Shown here one piece after another: positions 27,395-36,451 of a DNA stretch of 64,000 bases (position 1 is the stretch's first letter; every line of letters starts with the position of its first letter). This DNA is from Blastopirellula marina (lineage in GTDB: Bacteria > Planctomycetota > Planctomycetia > Pirellulales > Pirellulaceae). Under the pieces are notes generated by a model. It searched no databases, was not told where the DNA came from, and saw only the letters and a program-made list of their open reading frames with translations. The stretch covers positions 51,267 through 115,266 of the forward strand of contig NZ_PUIA01000030.1 in assembly GCF_002967715.1 (NCBI RefSeq). The letters are read 5' to 3'. The position numbers and the translations under genes were made by a program.

Positions 27395-28525
27395 ATGGCG
27401 GATCATATCACCGGTCATCTGAGTACGACCGCGTTCGTCTTTCGCGGCTACAACGTCACGAACATGGGACGTACGCCAGAGTTGTTGAACCATCCGCGTT
27501 TTGGTGGGTACGTTGCGAAACGACTGGAACAGTGCGGCCAGATTGCCTCGGAAGTGTTGCATCGACCAGTCGACTTGCTGGGCCGCGTGAGTCGAGGGGA
27601 AGAAACCGATCTCGATTCCTACCCCGACGCCATCGCGTTGATTATGGCCGCGGAAATGGCCCAGGTCGATATTCTCGAGCAGGAATACAATGTTCACCTT
27701 ACCAACGCCCAGTACCTGATGGGGTACAGTTTGGGTGAATTGACGGCACTTGTGGCCGGCCACTGCTTGAGCTTGGAAGACGCCCTCACGATACCGCTCT
27801 CGTTGTCCATCGATACAGCCAAGCTCGCACCCACGTGCACGCTCGCGGTCGTCTTCTGTCGTAAGACCACACTCAGTGCTAACAGCGTTCATCATCTCTG
27901 CCAAGAGATCAACGCCGAAGGAAAAGGGCTAATCGGAATCTCGGCCGTTCTTTCCCCCAACTCGCTCATTGTCATTGGCGAACACGACACCACAACGCGT
28001 CTCCACACGCGACTTCAAGAAACGATTGCCGATCGCGTTCATGTGAAGAAGAACCCTCACAAGTGGCCGCCGATGCACACCCCGATTGTCTGGCGCGAGC
28101 ACATCAACTCGCGTGCGGCCCTACTGATGAGTCAAATGAAAAGCGGCTTCACAGCCCCCAAGCCTCCGGTGCTTTCGCTGATTACCGGTGCCTGTAGTTA
28201 CACCGACACCAACGTTCGCGATCTCATCTGCCAGTGGGTAGATAAGCCTCAACTTCTGTGGCAGGCGGTCTATCACACGCTGAGCAGCGGCACCGAGGCA
28301 CTCATTCATCTGGGCCCCGAACCCAACATCGTGCCGGCCACCTATAGCCGCTTGGCGGAAAACGTCGAAGCCCAGGTCAAAGGAAGCATCAGCACCCGAG
28401 CACTTTCCACGCTCGTCTATCGCCCCTGGCTGAATGCACTTATCGGCGAACGAGCCTATTTGCTGCGTGCACCGACGATCAAGCAAACGAACTTCGAAGA
28501 CTGGCTTCTCGACAAGGCAACTTAG
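27395..28525 (+). CDS. FabD-like acyltransferase (ACP S-malonyltransferase family)
   Basis: A 376-residue protein with the acyltransferase nucleophile elbow GYSLGEL (Ser112) and a later PMHTPIVW His, the two catalytic residues of malonyl-CoA:ACP transacylases. FabD usually has an N-terminal GQG oxyanion motif; here the start reads VFRGYN, so this element is changed, and the protein is longer than the ~310 residues of true FabD. It may be a specialised acyltransferase for a secondary product. Start at 27395 chosen because the longer frame reaches into the promoter region. It runs divergently from the H4MPT genes and its stop overlaps the next gene's stop. Confidence 0.72.
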   Translation: MADHITGHLSTTAFVFRGYNVTNMGRTPELLNHPRFGGYVAKRLEQCGQIASEVLHRPVDLLGRVSRGEETDLDSYPDAIALIMAAEMAQVDILEQEYNVHLTNAQYLMGYSLGELTALVAGHCLSLEDALTIPLSLSIDTAKLAPTCTLAVVFCRKTTLSANSVHHLCQEINAEGKGLIGISAVLSPNSLIVIGEHDTTTRLHTRLQETIADRVHVKKNPHKWPPMHTPIVWREHINSRAALLMSQMKSGFTAPKPPVLSLITGACSYTDTNVRDLICQWVDKPQLLWQAVYHTLSSGTEALIHLGPEPNIVPATYSRLAENVEAQVKGSISTRALSTLVYRPWLNALIGERAYLLRAPTIKQTNFEDWLLDKAT

Positions 28526-30258
28526 TCTTTGGTTGGAAGCTTGTAGCAAGCCGCTTCCTCTGCATTGCGAACCAGCAGCAAGTCACCGTACAGGCACAGC
28601 GGGTTCCAGGTCGGCGCGATTTCGCTTGAGAGTGCCTTGATACGCGAGAACTCGTGGTAGTCTTCCGAGGCCGTATCGACCAACGCGAGGTCACCTTCTT
28701 CCCCCATAACCAGCAGCACATCACCCACCAGCAGAAGCTGTCCGTGACCGAATCCACGCTCACGCCACTCGGGGCGTTTGGCTTCTAGCTTGACCTTCTC
28801 CAAGATGCCATCGTTCAGCCCGAAGACATAGTCGTCCTGAATCGCAACGTTGGTGAACTTGGTCTTAAGGACGCGGCTATTGTCCCATAGTACTTTGGTC
28901 GTAAAACCTTCCCCCACCGCCTGGACCTCAAACGTACTGGCACCTTGTCCATAGCCCTTGGAAACGAAGAAGCGGTTGCTCCCCAGCGAGTGGACCTGCG
29001 AGCAAGTGGCATTGCCGGCAGAATTGCCGGGCCAATCGATCGACCACATCTCTTGGCCGGTGGATGGGTCATGGCCAGTGATCGTCGACTCGTTCACACT
29101 GATGATCTGATCCTTGCCGTCAACCTGAGCAATGCTGGGCGAGGCGTAGCTGATCTGATGATGCCCACCTTCCCAAACCTTCTCACCCGTTACTGCATCG
29201 AAAGCCACCAGCGAGGCCATGGCGTCCTTTTGGGTTTTATCTGGCCCACCAGCGGGAATGATGACAATCTTGCGATCTTCCAACTCGTACGCCAAAGGAC
29301 TGTTGGCACGCCCCCAGGCAATATTTTTGACTTCCACGTCCGGCGTCACGCCGTACATTTCGAGCAGGTCGTGCTGCCAAACGATGTCGCCGGTGCGCTG
29401 GTCCAGACAGCGTAGTACTCCGGTGGCACCCAACGCGTACACGCGTCCATCGAAGAGCAGGGGAGTGCAGCGAGGCCCTACGTAACCCATCACCGTGTAA
29501 TGCCGCGTCTCGACGCCGGTTCCCCAAATTGGCTTGCCGGTTTGCATGTCGTAGCAGGTCACCAGTTCTTCATTGTCGCGCTGCTCCATCGTGTAGATGC
29601 GACCATCGAGCGCCGAGAAGCCTGACCACCCGGCACCGATTGGCATACGCCAGATCTCTTTCGGTGGATGAGATGCCCAATCAGTCTCGAGGTTCGGACC
29701 GGACAAACGGCTATTTCGATCGGGGCCTAAGAACTGGGCAAACGCGTTCGGGTCGTCGGCCACGGATCGGGGACTGTCTTCCGCCTGATTGGCTCCCGAA
29801 GCGGTGAACTCGCCCAGACGCTGATCAGGGGCTTTGCCAAAACGATAGCCGAATCGTGGAACCATCTCGCCGGAGACGCCCTGGATCTCGAACACGGCAA
29901 AGAAACCCATCACGGCCAGGCCGATCAAAGTAATCGGGGTAAAGCGAATCGCGGCCGGCCAACTACTGGCGAACGTGAACCAAACCAGGGGGATGAAACA
30001 AGCAAAGAAACCGCCGATCAACGCCATCACATTGCAGATCGCCGGATCACGGAAGAACCACAGCGCGTCGTACAGGTCGGCCAAGGGACCATTTCCGAGA
30101 ATGCGTCCAAAGAACCCAACCACTCCCAAAAGCAGAAAACACGTGCCCACGATCCAAATCCAGCGTGGGGGAATGTAGCGGCTTGCAGGGCCGGCTGACG
30201 CCTCGCTGGCCGTCGACTGGGATGCTGTCGGATTTCCGGGACCGGACTGACTACTCAT
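28522..30258 (-). CDS. PQQ-like beta-propeller membrane-anchored protein
   Basis: A 578-residue protein. After a short Ser/Thr/Ala-rich cytoplasmic start come about four hydrophobic helices (WIWIVGTCFLLLGVVGFFG, NVMALIGGFFACFIPLVWF, FTPITLIGLAVMGFFAVF) and then a WD/PQQ-type eight-blade propeller (about 190-570) with repeats such as LDGRIYTMEQRDNEELVTCY, LDQRTGDIVWQHDLL and FDAVTGEKVWEGG. These resemble quinoprotein dehydrogenase propellers, but the Trp-docking and PQQ ligands cannot be confirmed by eye, so it may be a non-catalytic outer-face propeller. Abundant type in planctomycetes. Confidence 0.82.
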   Translation of the reverse strand: MSSQSGPGNPTASQSTASEASAGPASRYIPPRWIWIVGTCFLLLGVVGFFGRILGNGPLADLYDALWFFRDPAICNVMALIGGFFACFIPLVWFTFASSWPAAIRFTPITLIGLAVMGFFAVFEIQGVSGEMVPRFGYRFGKAPDQRLGEFTASGANQAEDSPRSVADDPNAFAQFLGPDRNSRLSGPNLETDWASHPPKEIWRMPIGAGWSGFSALDGRIYTMEQRDNEELVTCYDMQTGKPIWGTGVETRHYTVMGYVGPRCTPLLFDGRVYALGATGVLRCLDQRTGDIVWQHDLLEMYGVTPDVEVKNIAWGRANSPLAYELEDRKIVIIPAGGPDKTQKDAMASLVAFDAVTGEKVWEGGHHQISYASPSIAQVDGKDQIISVNESTITGHDPSTGQEMWSIDWPGNSAGNATCSQVHSLGSNRFFVSKGYGQGASTFEVQAVGEGFTTKVLWDNSRVLKTKFTNVAIQDDYVFGLNDGILEKVKLEAKRPEWRERGFGHGQLLLVGDVLLVMGEEGDLALVDTASEDYHEFSRIKALSSEIAPTWNPLCLYGDLLLVRNAEEAACYKLPTKD

Positions 30259-30380
30259 GATTCTCTCGTCAAATGGAAAGTTCCGCCTGGGCTTGCGGCT
30301 TCAGTATAACGCCTGATGCACCAGGGAACCGACGGGGGCTCGCGTGAATTCACCGACAATTCATTCGCTGCCCAACGAAA

Positions 30381-30408
30381 AAGGGAAAGCCCTTCGGCTT
30401 TCCCTTTC
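30381..30408 (-). terminator. Rho-independent terminator
   Basis: Perfect 12-base stem AAAGGGAAAGCC (30381-30392) and GGCTTTCCCTTT (30397-30408) with loop CTTC. On the minus strand the stem is followed by TTTTTCG, as expected downstream of the glycine-zipper lipoprotein gene ending at 30444. Confidence 0.85.
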
Positions 30409-30443
30409 ATTCCATGTTTGCCATCTAAGCGTATCGGCGTCGA

Positions 30444-31049
30444 TTAGTGTCCGACGGTGATGCCCCAATGAACACCGGGTCGGTGGTGGTAATGTCGATG
30501 ATGCCAGTGTGGGCCGTAATAGGGGGCCGGGCCATAGTAATGTTCTTCCACGATCACCCGATCTCGCACTGGGGCGGAAACGACTTCGACCGGCGGGTTT
30601 TGCATCGCGTTGATAACGCCGTCGCTTACGCCGTTGGTCTTCAGATAAACCAGATCCTGAGCCGATGGCACCTGAGCGACACCGTGCCGTCGGATATGCG
30701 TTGTGATAACCTGATCGCCGAGGCCAGCTTTGCTCATCGCAATTACATCATCAAAGGTTGTTTGTCCTTCGATGCTACGCCCTAAACGCTGTTGAAAGAG
30801 AGCCTGGTTTCGGGCTTCCACTTCGTCCATATGTGCCCCAACGGCCGAACCTGCCGTGGCCCCAACCAGCCCGCCAATTATGGCACCGCCGGCCGTATGT
30901 CCCGAAGCACTACCGATGGCCGCTCCTGCTAAAGCCCCAGTACCCGCACCCAAAACACCTAGTTGGTCCTGGTGGTACGGCGAGCGACAGCCAAGCGATG
31001 CAGCTGAAACAGCAACAAATACGTAAATGATTGGCGCGACCCTGCGCAT
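30444..31049 (-). CDS. Glycine-zipper lipoprotein with His-rich tail
   Basis: A 201-residue lipoprotein: lipobox ASLGC (Cys about 21) after a hydrophobic signal. Residues about 31-80 form a glycine zipper (GAGTGALAGAAIGSASG, GGAIIGGLVGATAGSAVG) as in Rickettsia 17-kDa-antigen/YMGG-type outer-membrane proteins. A helical segment with a short-C-terminal-domain-like VYLKTNGVSDGVINAMQ follows, and the end is rich in His, Tyr and Pro (HWHHRHYHHRPG), possibly metal-binding. Followed by a strong terminator, so transcribed alone. Confidence 0.8.
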   Translation of the reverse strand: MRRVAPIIYVFVAVSAASLGCRSPYHQDQLGVLGAGTGALAGAAIGSASGHTAGGAIIGGLVGATAGSAVGAHMDEVEARNQALFQQRLGRSIEGQTTFDDVIAMSKAGLGDQVITTHIRRHGVAQVPSAQDLVYLKTNGVSDGVINAMQNPPVEVVSAPVRDRVIVEEHYYGPAPYYGPHWHHRHYHHRPGVHWGITVGH

Positions 31050-31182
31050 GCGATTCTCCTAAAGCAATAGCGTGCTTTTCTAAGTATCGTCCACGGCAAG
31101 CCAGGGCGCTACCCAAAAACACGTCGCGGAATGATGCCAAGTTCAGAGAATCGGGTCAATCCAAATTGCCAGCACGCTAGCA

Positions 31183-32403
31183 CTACTTTTCCATGGGTGT
31201 GGGCTGCTGCTTCTTATCCCACTTTTCGAACGCCTGCTGGCGCTGCTGGGGAGTCGTGAAGCCGATCGAGCGGATGTTGTATAAGAAGTTTGGATCGGTC
31301 GAGATGCGTGGAAATCCGTAGTCCTTTGGATTCTCCCCCGAAAGGTGCAGCACGGCGACCAGGGCGACATCCTTCATTTGCGTGTTGAACTGATCTCCCT
31401 GGACAGTCGGCAGCGATACTTCCGTGTCATCGTCGAAGTACTTGCTGAGGTACTCAATGTCTTCCTTACCGCCCAGTTTGGCGATCGCGAGCATGGCATA
31501 CATCATCTGCTGGGTCGCATTGATTGCTCCGAACTGACCAAATCCGTTCTGATAGATCGGGCTGGCTCGCTCGTCGAGCATCTGCTTGGCGACGACTTTG
31601 CCACTCTTAATCCCTTCACGCAGGCAGGTTGTTAAGACAACAAAACGCATCTCTTGCGAAAAGCGCCCCGACTTTAAATTCGTCTCCAGCCATTGATCGA
31701 ACACGCTCAACAGCGGCCCGGCACTCTCTGGATCTTGCAGGCTGTTAGTGACCTGCGGAGCGGCAAGCAGGAATTTCAGTTGATCCATGGTCGGATCCGT
31801 GATCCGAATATCCTCGAACGAAGTCGCGTGCAGCATGGCTGCCGCCGTTCCTTCGGAGATTTGAATGTGATTGGGCCCATAAAGATCTTCGCGGATCTTG
31901 TTGGCTCGCTGAAACAAGAGATAGTCCATCATCTGCGGCTGAGTCTCCAACGCGACGATTATGTCCCATTCATCTTTCAGAATCGAGACGAATAGCTTGC
32001 GCGTGACTTTCGAATCACCATGTCGTTCTTGAAAACGTTTCCAGCCTGGCAGGTCCACATCTTTCGCCATATCGGCAAAGCGAGTGAAATTATCTTTCCG
32101 CACACGAGCGCTCAACTGCAGATAGAGAGCCGAGGCCCGCAATCGAACTTCTGGATCCGGAGACCTTCTCGCTTCATTAAGTAGAGGAAGAATGTCGGCT
32201 CCCCGCTGCAGAATTCGATCTTCCGCTGCTTCACGAACCAGGTACTCATCATCCCCCAATTGAGCAATTATTTCTTCGTCGCCGGCTGAGGTGGCCGATT
32301 TCTCCTGAGCCAGAGCATTGCCCACGATGCACCAACTGATCGCAATGACCAACAGGGTAGAACAACAAAGCAAGCAACGATTGAGTGTCGAGTTTTCCAA
32401 CAA
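31183..32403 (-). CDS. Secreted HEAT-like repeat protein
   Basis: About 406 residues with a signal peptide (CLLCCSTLLVIAISWCIVGNALAQ) and then alpha-helical repeats (LGDDEYLVREAAEDRILQRG, DILPLLNEARRSPDPEVRLRASAL), typical HEAT/armadillo repeats, and longer helices up to the Pro/Lys-rich end. Start set at TTG 32403, because AAGGAG lies 9 bases before it and the signal peptide then starts at once; the frame stays open to 32547 with an unlikely basic N-terminus. Probably a scaffold protein in the periplasm; function unknown. Confidence 0.72.
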   Translation of the reverse strand: MLENSTLNRCLLCCSTLLVIAISWCIVGNALAQEKSATSAGDEEIIAQLGDDEYLVREAAEDRILQRGADILPLLNEARRSPDPEVRLRASALYLQLSARVRKDNFTRFADMAKDVDLPGWKRFQERHGDSKVTRKLFVSILKDEWDIIVALETQPQMMDYLLFQRANKIREDLYGPNHIQISEGTAAAMLHATSFEDIRITDPTMDQLKFLLAAPQVTNSLQDPESAGPLLSVFDQWLETNLKSGRFSQEMRFVVLTTCLREGIKSGKVVAKQMLDERASPIYQNGFGQFGAINATQQMMYAMLAIAKLGGKEDIEYLSKYFDDDTEVSLPTVQGDQFNTQMKDVALVAVLHLSGENPKDYGFPRISTDPNFLYNIRSIGFTTPQQRQQAFEKWDKKQQPTPMEK

Positions 32404-33028
32404 GACGTGAGGCTCCTTAGCCCTGGGAAACAATGAAACGGCGAGCGAACGGTCGCCACCTATTCTAGTGACTGGCAAGGCGAACCGTCCACGAATAGTT
32501 ACCTCTTGATACCCCCGCAGGCCAGTTCGTCGATCTTCTAATCCCAATGCCCCGCAGCCTGCCTAGTGGCTTGGCGAAACGAACGTGCCCTCCCAACATC
32601 CTTACCAATGGCTCGTCTGGCCTTGGGTGATGCCTGTATGCAGTCACGGAGCCAATACCGCAATATAACTCAAAACACATCGCCAGCAGCTGATTATCCA
32701 AACCCAAGACATACACCTCTACATGGGTATTTCTTCGTTACATTTTTGCAATAACAAGGTTACAAATTAGCAACTTAGTGCATATAAATGGCCAAACCAC
32801 CTCTATAGAACTACAAGGAACGAACAGCAATAATTCTCAATATCGAACTAGCCGAGCAGCTTCGCCGGTTGTATAATCCATTGTGTCGTCATGAAAATCT
32901 TTTCCATTTGGTCGTTTTTTATACCTGTCAACTAGAAATTACTTGGGAACCTGTCCCAAGGCACGCGGTTTCAGGCTCGACATTGGATTCCGACCGTTTT
33001 CCTCACTTTTCCTTGAAAGCTGCCAACC
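32404..33028. other. Long AT-rich intergenic region upstream of a DUF1559 gene
   Basis: About 625 bases between divergent genes, AT-rich from 32640 on. It holds a perfect TATAAT at 32872-32877 without a good -35 at the right distance; this could drive the DUF1559 gene 150 bases downstream. No gene, repeat or RNA fold was recognised. Confidence 0.4.
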
Positions 33029-33973
33029 ATGCGAACTTCTCCACGGCAAGGTTTTACCCTGGTCGAACTGTTAGTTGTCATCGCCATCATTGGGGTTCTG
33101 ATCGCCTTGCTACTGCCGGCAGTGCAACAGGCCCGCGAAGCTGCCCGCCGCATGCAGTGCACCAACAACCTGAAGCAGTGGGCGTTGGCCTCACACAACT
33201 TCGCTGACATCAACCAGGAGTTTATGCCGCTGGCGGCCATGAATAGCACCGGCACCGTCGAGAACGGCCAAGAGTACGAACGAATCACCTTCGCCGTTTC
33301 GCTGTGGCCTTTCATCGAGCAGTCGGCGCTCTACGATCGCTACAACATTGCTGATCCGTTCTATACATCCCCCAACATCGACACCCACCGCGTCTTTGTC
33401 GCTGGCTACTACTGCCCATCCGACAAAGTGAACGTCACGCAGGCCCAGTCCGATACCTACTGGCGGGTCATGGGCAACTACGTCACCAACATGGGCAACA
33501 CCCACCTACACCAGAACGCGGCTGACCAGGCGATCTTCAGCGGATCGCCATTCGGGGTGCGACACATGTATCGCTTTGCTGATCTGACCGATGGTACGTC
33601 CAACACGGCTGGCTTCTCCGAGATCCTGATCGCTTCGCCAAACCAACTGGACGACAATCGCGGCGACATGCTCAACGACGAAGGAAGCCCTGGCTTCATG
33701 TCGATCAACACGCCTAACTCGCGGGTACCGGATCAGTGCCGTCAGTGTAAAGACACCACCGAAGATCCGTCCCATGCCGACTACCGCCGAATGCCATGCA
33801 CCCAGGTTGGAAGTAACCAGGAATACCAGATTGCTGCCCGCAGCAATCACCCAGGTGGTGTCAACGTGAGCATGATGGACGGCTCGGTTCGATTTGTTAC
33901 CGAGACCGTTAGTCACAGCATTTGGGAAGCCGCATTATCAGGCCGCGGCGGCGAATCGCTGCAACTTCCCTAA
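33029..33973 (+). CDS. DUF1559 pseudopilin-like protein
   Basis: A 314-residue protein with a type-IV-prepilin-like N-terminus ([20 protein letters not shown]), where cleavage would follow the Gly and Phe would be methylated, then [14 protein letters not shown] and the DUF1559 body, ending with the family's H-x9-DG motif ([16 protein letters not shown]). Such proteins are massively expanded in planctomycetes and are probably surface or secretion-related pseudopilins; their role is not known. A small lipoprotein gene follows 118 bases later, separated by a hairpin. The pair is repeated on the other strand at 50.9-52.4 kb. Confidence 0.93.
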   Translation: MRTSPRQGFTLVELLVVIAIIGVLIALLLPAVQQAREAARRMQCTNNLKQWALASHNFADINQEFMPLAAMNSTGTVENGQEYERITFAVSLWPFIEQSALYDRYNIADPFYTSPNIDTHRVFVAGYYCPSDKVNVTQAQSDTYWRVMGNYVTNMGNTHLHQNAADQAIFSGSPFGVRHMYRFADLTDGTSNTAGFSEILIASPNQLDDNRGDMLNDEGSPGFMSINTPNSRVPDQCRQCKDTTEDPSHADYRRMPCTQVGSNQEYQIAARSNHPGGVNVSMMDGSVRFVTETVSHSIWEAALSGRGGESLQLP

Positions 33974-33993
33974 CCAGCTTTATCCAGGAAAAA

Positions 33994-34023
33994 GGCATCG
34001 CACACCTAATTCGGTGCGATGCC
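33994..34023. terminator. Hairpin between the DUF1559 and lipoprotein genes
   Basis: Perfect 10-base arms GGCATCGCAC (33994-34003) and GTGCGATGCC (34014-34023) with a 10-base loop. On the plus strand no T run follows, so it is a weak terminator or a message-processing hairpin that could lower expression of the downstream gene; on the minus strand it is followed by TTTTT. Confidence 0.5.
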
Positions 34024-34091
34024 TGACATGCCAGCCATCTGGTGACTCCCCCAACCGATATCTTTTCCAAATGCCATAAGCGACTTTTGTC

Positions 34092-34526
34092 ATGAAATAC
34101 TCTCCACTACTGGTCGTCTTGCCCGTACTAGGTTCCCTCTCACTAGTTCTTGGCTGCGGTGGACCGGCTTCGACGGCCGTGCCCATTAGCGGTACCGTTT
34201 CGGTCGAAGGCCAACCGGTTGAGGGAGGCTTGATCACCTTCCTGTCGGTCGACGATACAGCACCAGCCGCAGGGGCCCCAATTAAAAACGGCACCTATTC
34301 CGCGGAAGTGGAACCAGGCGAGAAGAAGGTGATGGTCTTAGGCACTAAGGTCGTCGGCGAAGAGTACATCCTGAAGGGCGTGCCTGATAGCGGCACTCGC
34401 CAGAAGCTGGAAACGATTACCCACCCGAATTACAACGCCAAGCATCTGACCCCGCTGACAGCGACGGTCTCGGGTCCCAGCGAAGAAATGAACTTCGACC
34501 TGAAGAAGAACGGCAAAGGGAAGTAG
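34092..34526 (+). CDS. Small lipoprotein, carboxypeptidase-regulatory-like fold
   Basis: A 144-residue lipoprotein: hydrophobic signal (PLLVVLPVLGSLSLVLGC, Cys about 18) followed by a beta-rich domain with SGTVSVEGQPVEGGLITFL and ISGTV-type repeats as in carboxypeptidase-regulatory domains, then NGTYSAEVEPGEKKVMV. In planctomycetes proteins of this kind commonly follow DUF1559 genes. A related copy is at 50870-51310. Function unknown; likely anchored to a membrane in the periplasm. Confidence 0.82.
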   Translation: MKYSPLLVVLPVLGSLSLVLGCGGPASTAVPISGTVSVEGQPVEGGLITFLSVDDTAPAAGAPIKNGTYSAEVEPGEKKVMVLGTKVVGEEYILKGVPDSGTRQKLETITHPNYNAKHLTPLTATVSGPSEEMNFDLKKNGKGK

Positions 34527-34603
34527 CTCCGCCATTCTTAGCGTCTTCGCATGATTCTTTGCCGCTCGGTCCGCTGACGAACCGAGCTCACGGCTGGCGA
34601 GCG

Positions 34604-34921
34604 TTATTCGTCGTCCGACGGAACGTCGACCCAGATACGCCCGTCTTCGACTTTCACCGGGAAGCAATCGAGATGGATCGAACTGAGTTGGTGCTTTCCG
34701 GTGGTAACGTCATACTGCCAGCCATGCCAGGGACAGGTCACAATATTGCCGCAGAGTTCTCCCTGACCAACCGGCCCTCCTTGATGGGCGCACATTCCAT
34801 CGGTCGCGAAGTAGCCATCTTCGGTGTGATAGATCGCGACCATCCTTTTCGCGGCAACGACTTCCAAAGCCTGCCCAAGCGGGCAATCTGCTTCCGCTGC
34901 CACGTCAATCCAATTCGACAT
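34604..34921 (-). CDS. Rieske [2Fe-2S] ferredoxin-like protein
   Basis: A 105-residue one-domain Rieske protein. Cluster ligands Cys44/His46 (GMCAHQGG) and Cys63/His66 (TCPWHGW) are complete, in the layout of the small subunit of nitrite reductase (NirD) and ring-hydroxylating dioxygenase ferredoxins. No large reductase or dioxygenase gene is nearby, so its redox partner is unknown. Followed by an acetyltransferase gene upstream in the same orientation (33 bases), which may share its transcript. Confidence 0.9.
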   Translation of the reverse strand: MSNWIDVAAEADCPLGQALEVVAAKRMVAIYHTEDGYFATDGMCAHQGGPVGQGELCGNIVTCPWHGWQYDVTTGKHQLSSIHLDCFPVKVEDGRIWVDVPSDDE

Positions 34922-34954
34922 TCCACTTCCTTTTCCATCGTGGCGAAGTTAAAG

Positions 34955-35476
34955 CTAACCCTCGACCGGCACGGCAGGCGTCTGCAGCACCAACTGAAAG
35001 AACCCCAGGTCTAGCCAACGGCCGAACTTGTAGCCGGCCTGACGAATCGTCCCTGAATGTTCAAACCCCAGCTTCTCGTGCAGCCGAATACTACCTACGT
35101 TACTCAGATCAATGCCACCGACCATCACATGCAAATCATTCTGCTGAGCCAGTTCAATCAGCCGCTGCATCAGCATTAACCCAAGACCTTTGCCGCGATG
35201 ATCCTTATGAATGTAAACCGAGTGCTCGACGGTGTACTTGTAGGCAGGAAAAGGGCGGAAGATTCCATAGCTGGCAAAGCCCATCAGCTTGCCGCCTTCG
35301 TCCACCACCCCGAGCACCGGAAATTTACCGGCCTGCTTGGTAGCGAACCAATTGACCATACTTTCGATCGGCCGAGGATGATAGTCATATAGCGCGGTAG
35401 AGTTCACGATCGCGTCGTTGAAGATCTCGAGAATCGCTTCGGCGTGCTCTTCATAGGTACAAGACACAAACGGCAT
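34955..35476 (-). CDS. GNAT-family N-acetyltransferase (phosphinothricin-acetyltransferase-like)
   Basis: A 173-residue GNAT enzyme. The acetyl-CoA loop is VYIHKDHRGKGLGLMLMQRLI, and FNDAIVNSTALYDYHPRPIESMVNWF resembles the N-terminus of the phosphinothricin/methionine-sulfone acetyltransferase group. Substrate unknown. Acts in the cytoplasm. It starts 42 bases from the stop of the esterase gene at 35519 and reads toward the Rieske gene. Confidence 0.88.
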   Translation of the reverse strand: MPFVSCTYEEHAEAILEIFNDAIVNSTALYDYHPRPIESMVNWFATKQAGKFPVLGVVDEGGKLMGFASYGIFRPFPAYKYTVEHSVYIHKDHRGKGLGLMLMQRLIELAQQNDLHVMVGGIDLSNVGSIRLHEKLGFEHSGTIRQAGYKFGRWLDLGFFQLVLQTPAVPVEG

Positions 35477-35518
35477 AGGGTGTGGTCTCGCTGCGGATAG
35501 GGATTTCGATATCCGCCA

Positions 35519-36187
35519 TCATACCATAACGCCGCCCGGCGAAGCGGTAGCGGCCACGCGTAGGGCACCTTCCGAAAAGCGACCATTTTTAAGAAAGTGC
35601 AGAATCTCCTGAAGCGATTCTGGGTGTCGCAAGATACGATTGTGTCCGCAGGGTACGAGCACATGGTCGACCTGGTTCCCGATGTAGGTACTTTCCAGGT
35701 GAACCAACAGGTCCTGCGTCGCCGCGATGACTCCCGTGTCCAGCGACTGGACCATCGGCAAGCGATGCACCAGGCTATCTGGCGAGGTGGAAATATCGGA
35801 CAGAGCAGGGCAGAGGTAGTGCAGCCCACGGGATGCCAGCGCGGCGACGTTCGATCCATGATTCGGCGGGGCCAACATCACCAGTCGCCCTGGCCGCTGC
35901 CAATTCGTATCGGCCAGCACTGCCCGGAGGATGATGCCTCCCATGCTATGCGTGACAAAATGCAGCGGCTCACGCGAGTCCGCTTCCTCTTCCAAGAACG
36001 CTTTCAGTCGCTGCGCGTGGTTCGTCACACTATTTCCCACGCTCCGGTAACACCACCGCGATGGAAGATAGTGATGCTTCTTCAGAAATCGATTGAGCGG
36101 CCCCAGCACCCACCGGTTTCCCGACAGGCCGTGGATCAGGATTACTCGCTCTGGGCGATCTAATTCTTGCTGAAGTTGTGTTTCCAT
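35519..36187 (-). CDS. Alpha/beta hydrolase (esterase/lipase-like)
   Basis: A 222-residue hydrolase. HGLSGN (19-24) is the oxyanion-hole loop and THSMGGI carries the nucleophile Ser81; the late His (around GHNRIL) completes a plausible triad. It resembles the PGAP1/lipase class-2 style of small lipases with no signal peptide. A cytoplasmic ester hydrolase of unknown substrate. Start near the TTG/ATG at 36187 fits the conserved QLQQELDRPERVILIHG. Confidence 0.85.
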   Translation of the reverse strand: METQLQQELDRPERVILIHGLSGNRWVLGPLNRFLKKHHYLPSRWCYRSVGNSVTNHAQRLKAFLEEEADSREPLHFVTHSMGGIILRAVLADTNWQRPGRLVMLAPPNHGSNVAALASRGLHYLCPALSDISTSPDSLVHRLPMVQSLDTGVIAATQDLLVHLESTYIGNQVDHVLVPCGHNRILRHPESLQEILHFLKNGRFSEGALRVAATASPGGVMV

Positions 36188-36451
36188 AGCTCCTGAATCT
36201 CCTTAGGTCGAAACCCCTCCCCAAGCGATTCGCGTATTCCTGGCAGTTTCCAGGCAACCGAATTTCAACTTTCTCGATAATTCAGTTATTGGCTTACCTG
36301 CCAGACACCGCCCCACCTACCACGATTGGTCGAGGAAAAATCCTTGAAAGATTTCCTCGACACCTGCCATTTACCTACCAGACTGCCGCCAAGCGGGCGC
36401 AACAGCATCGACTTGGCCTCTTTCCAACAGCACCCCAATCAAGAGATTGCT

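Noticed and set aside
34564..34587. GCTCGGT/ACCGAGC hairpin between convergent genes as a terminator
   Set aside because: 7-base stem without a T run on either strand; kept out of the features.
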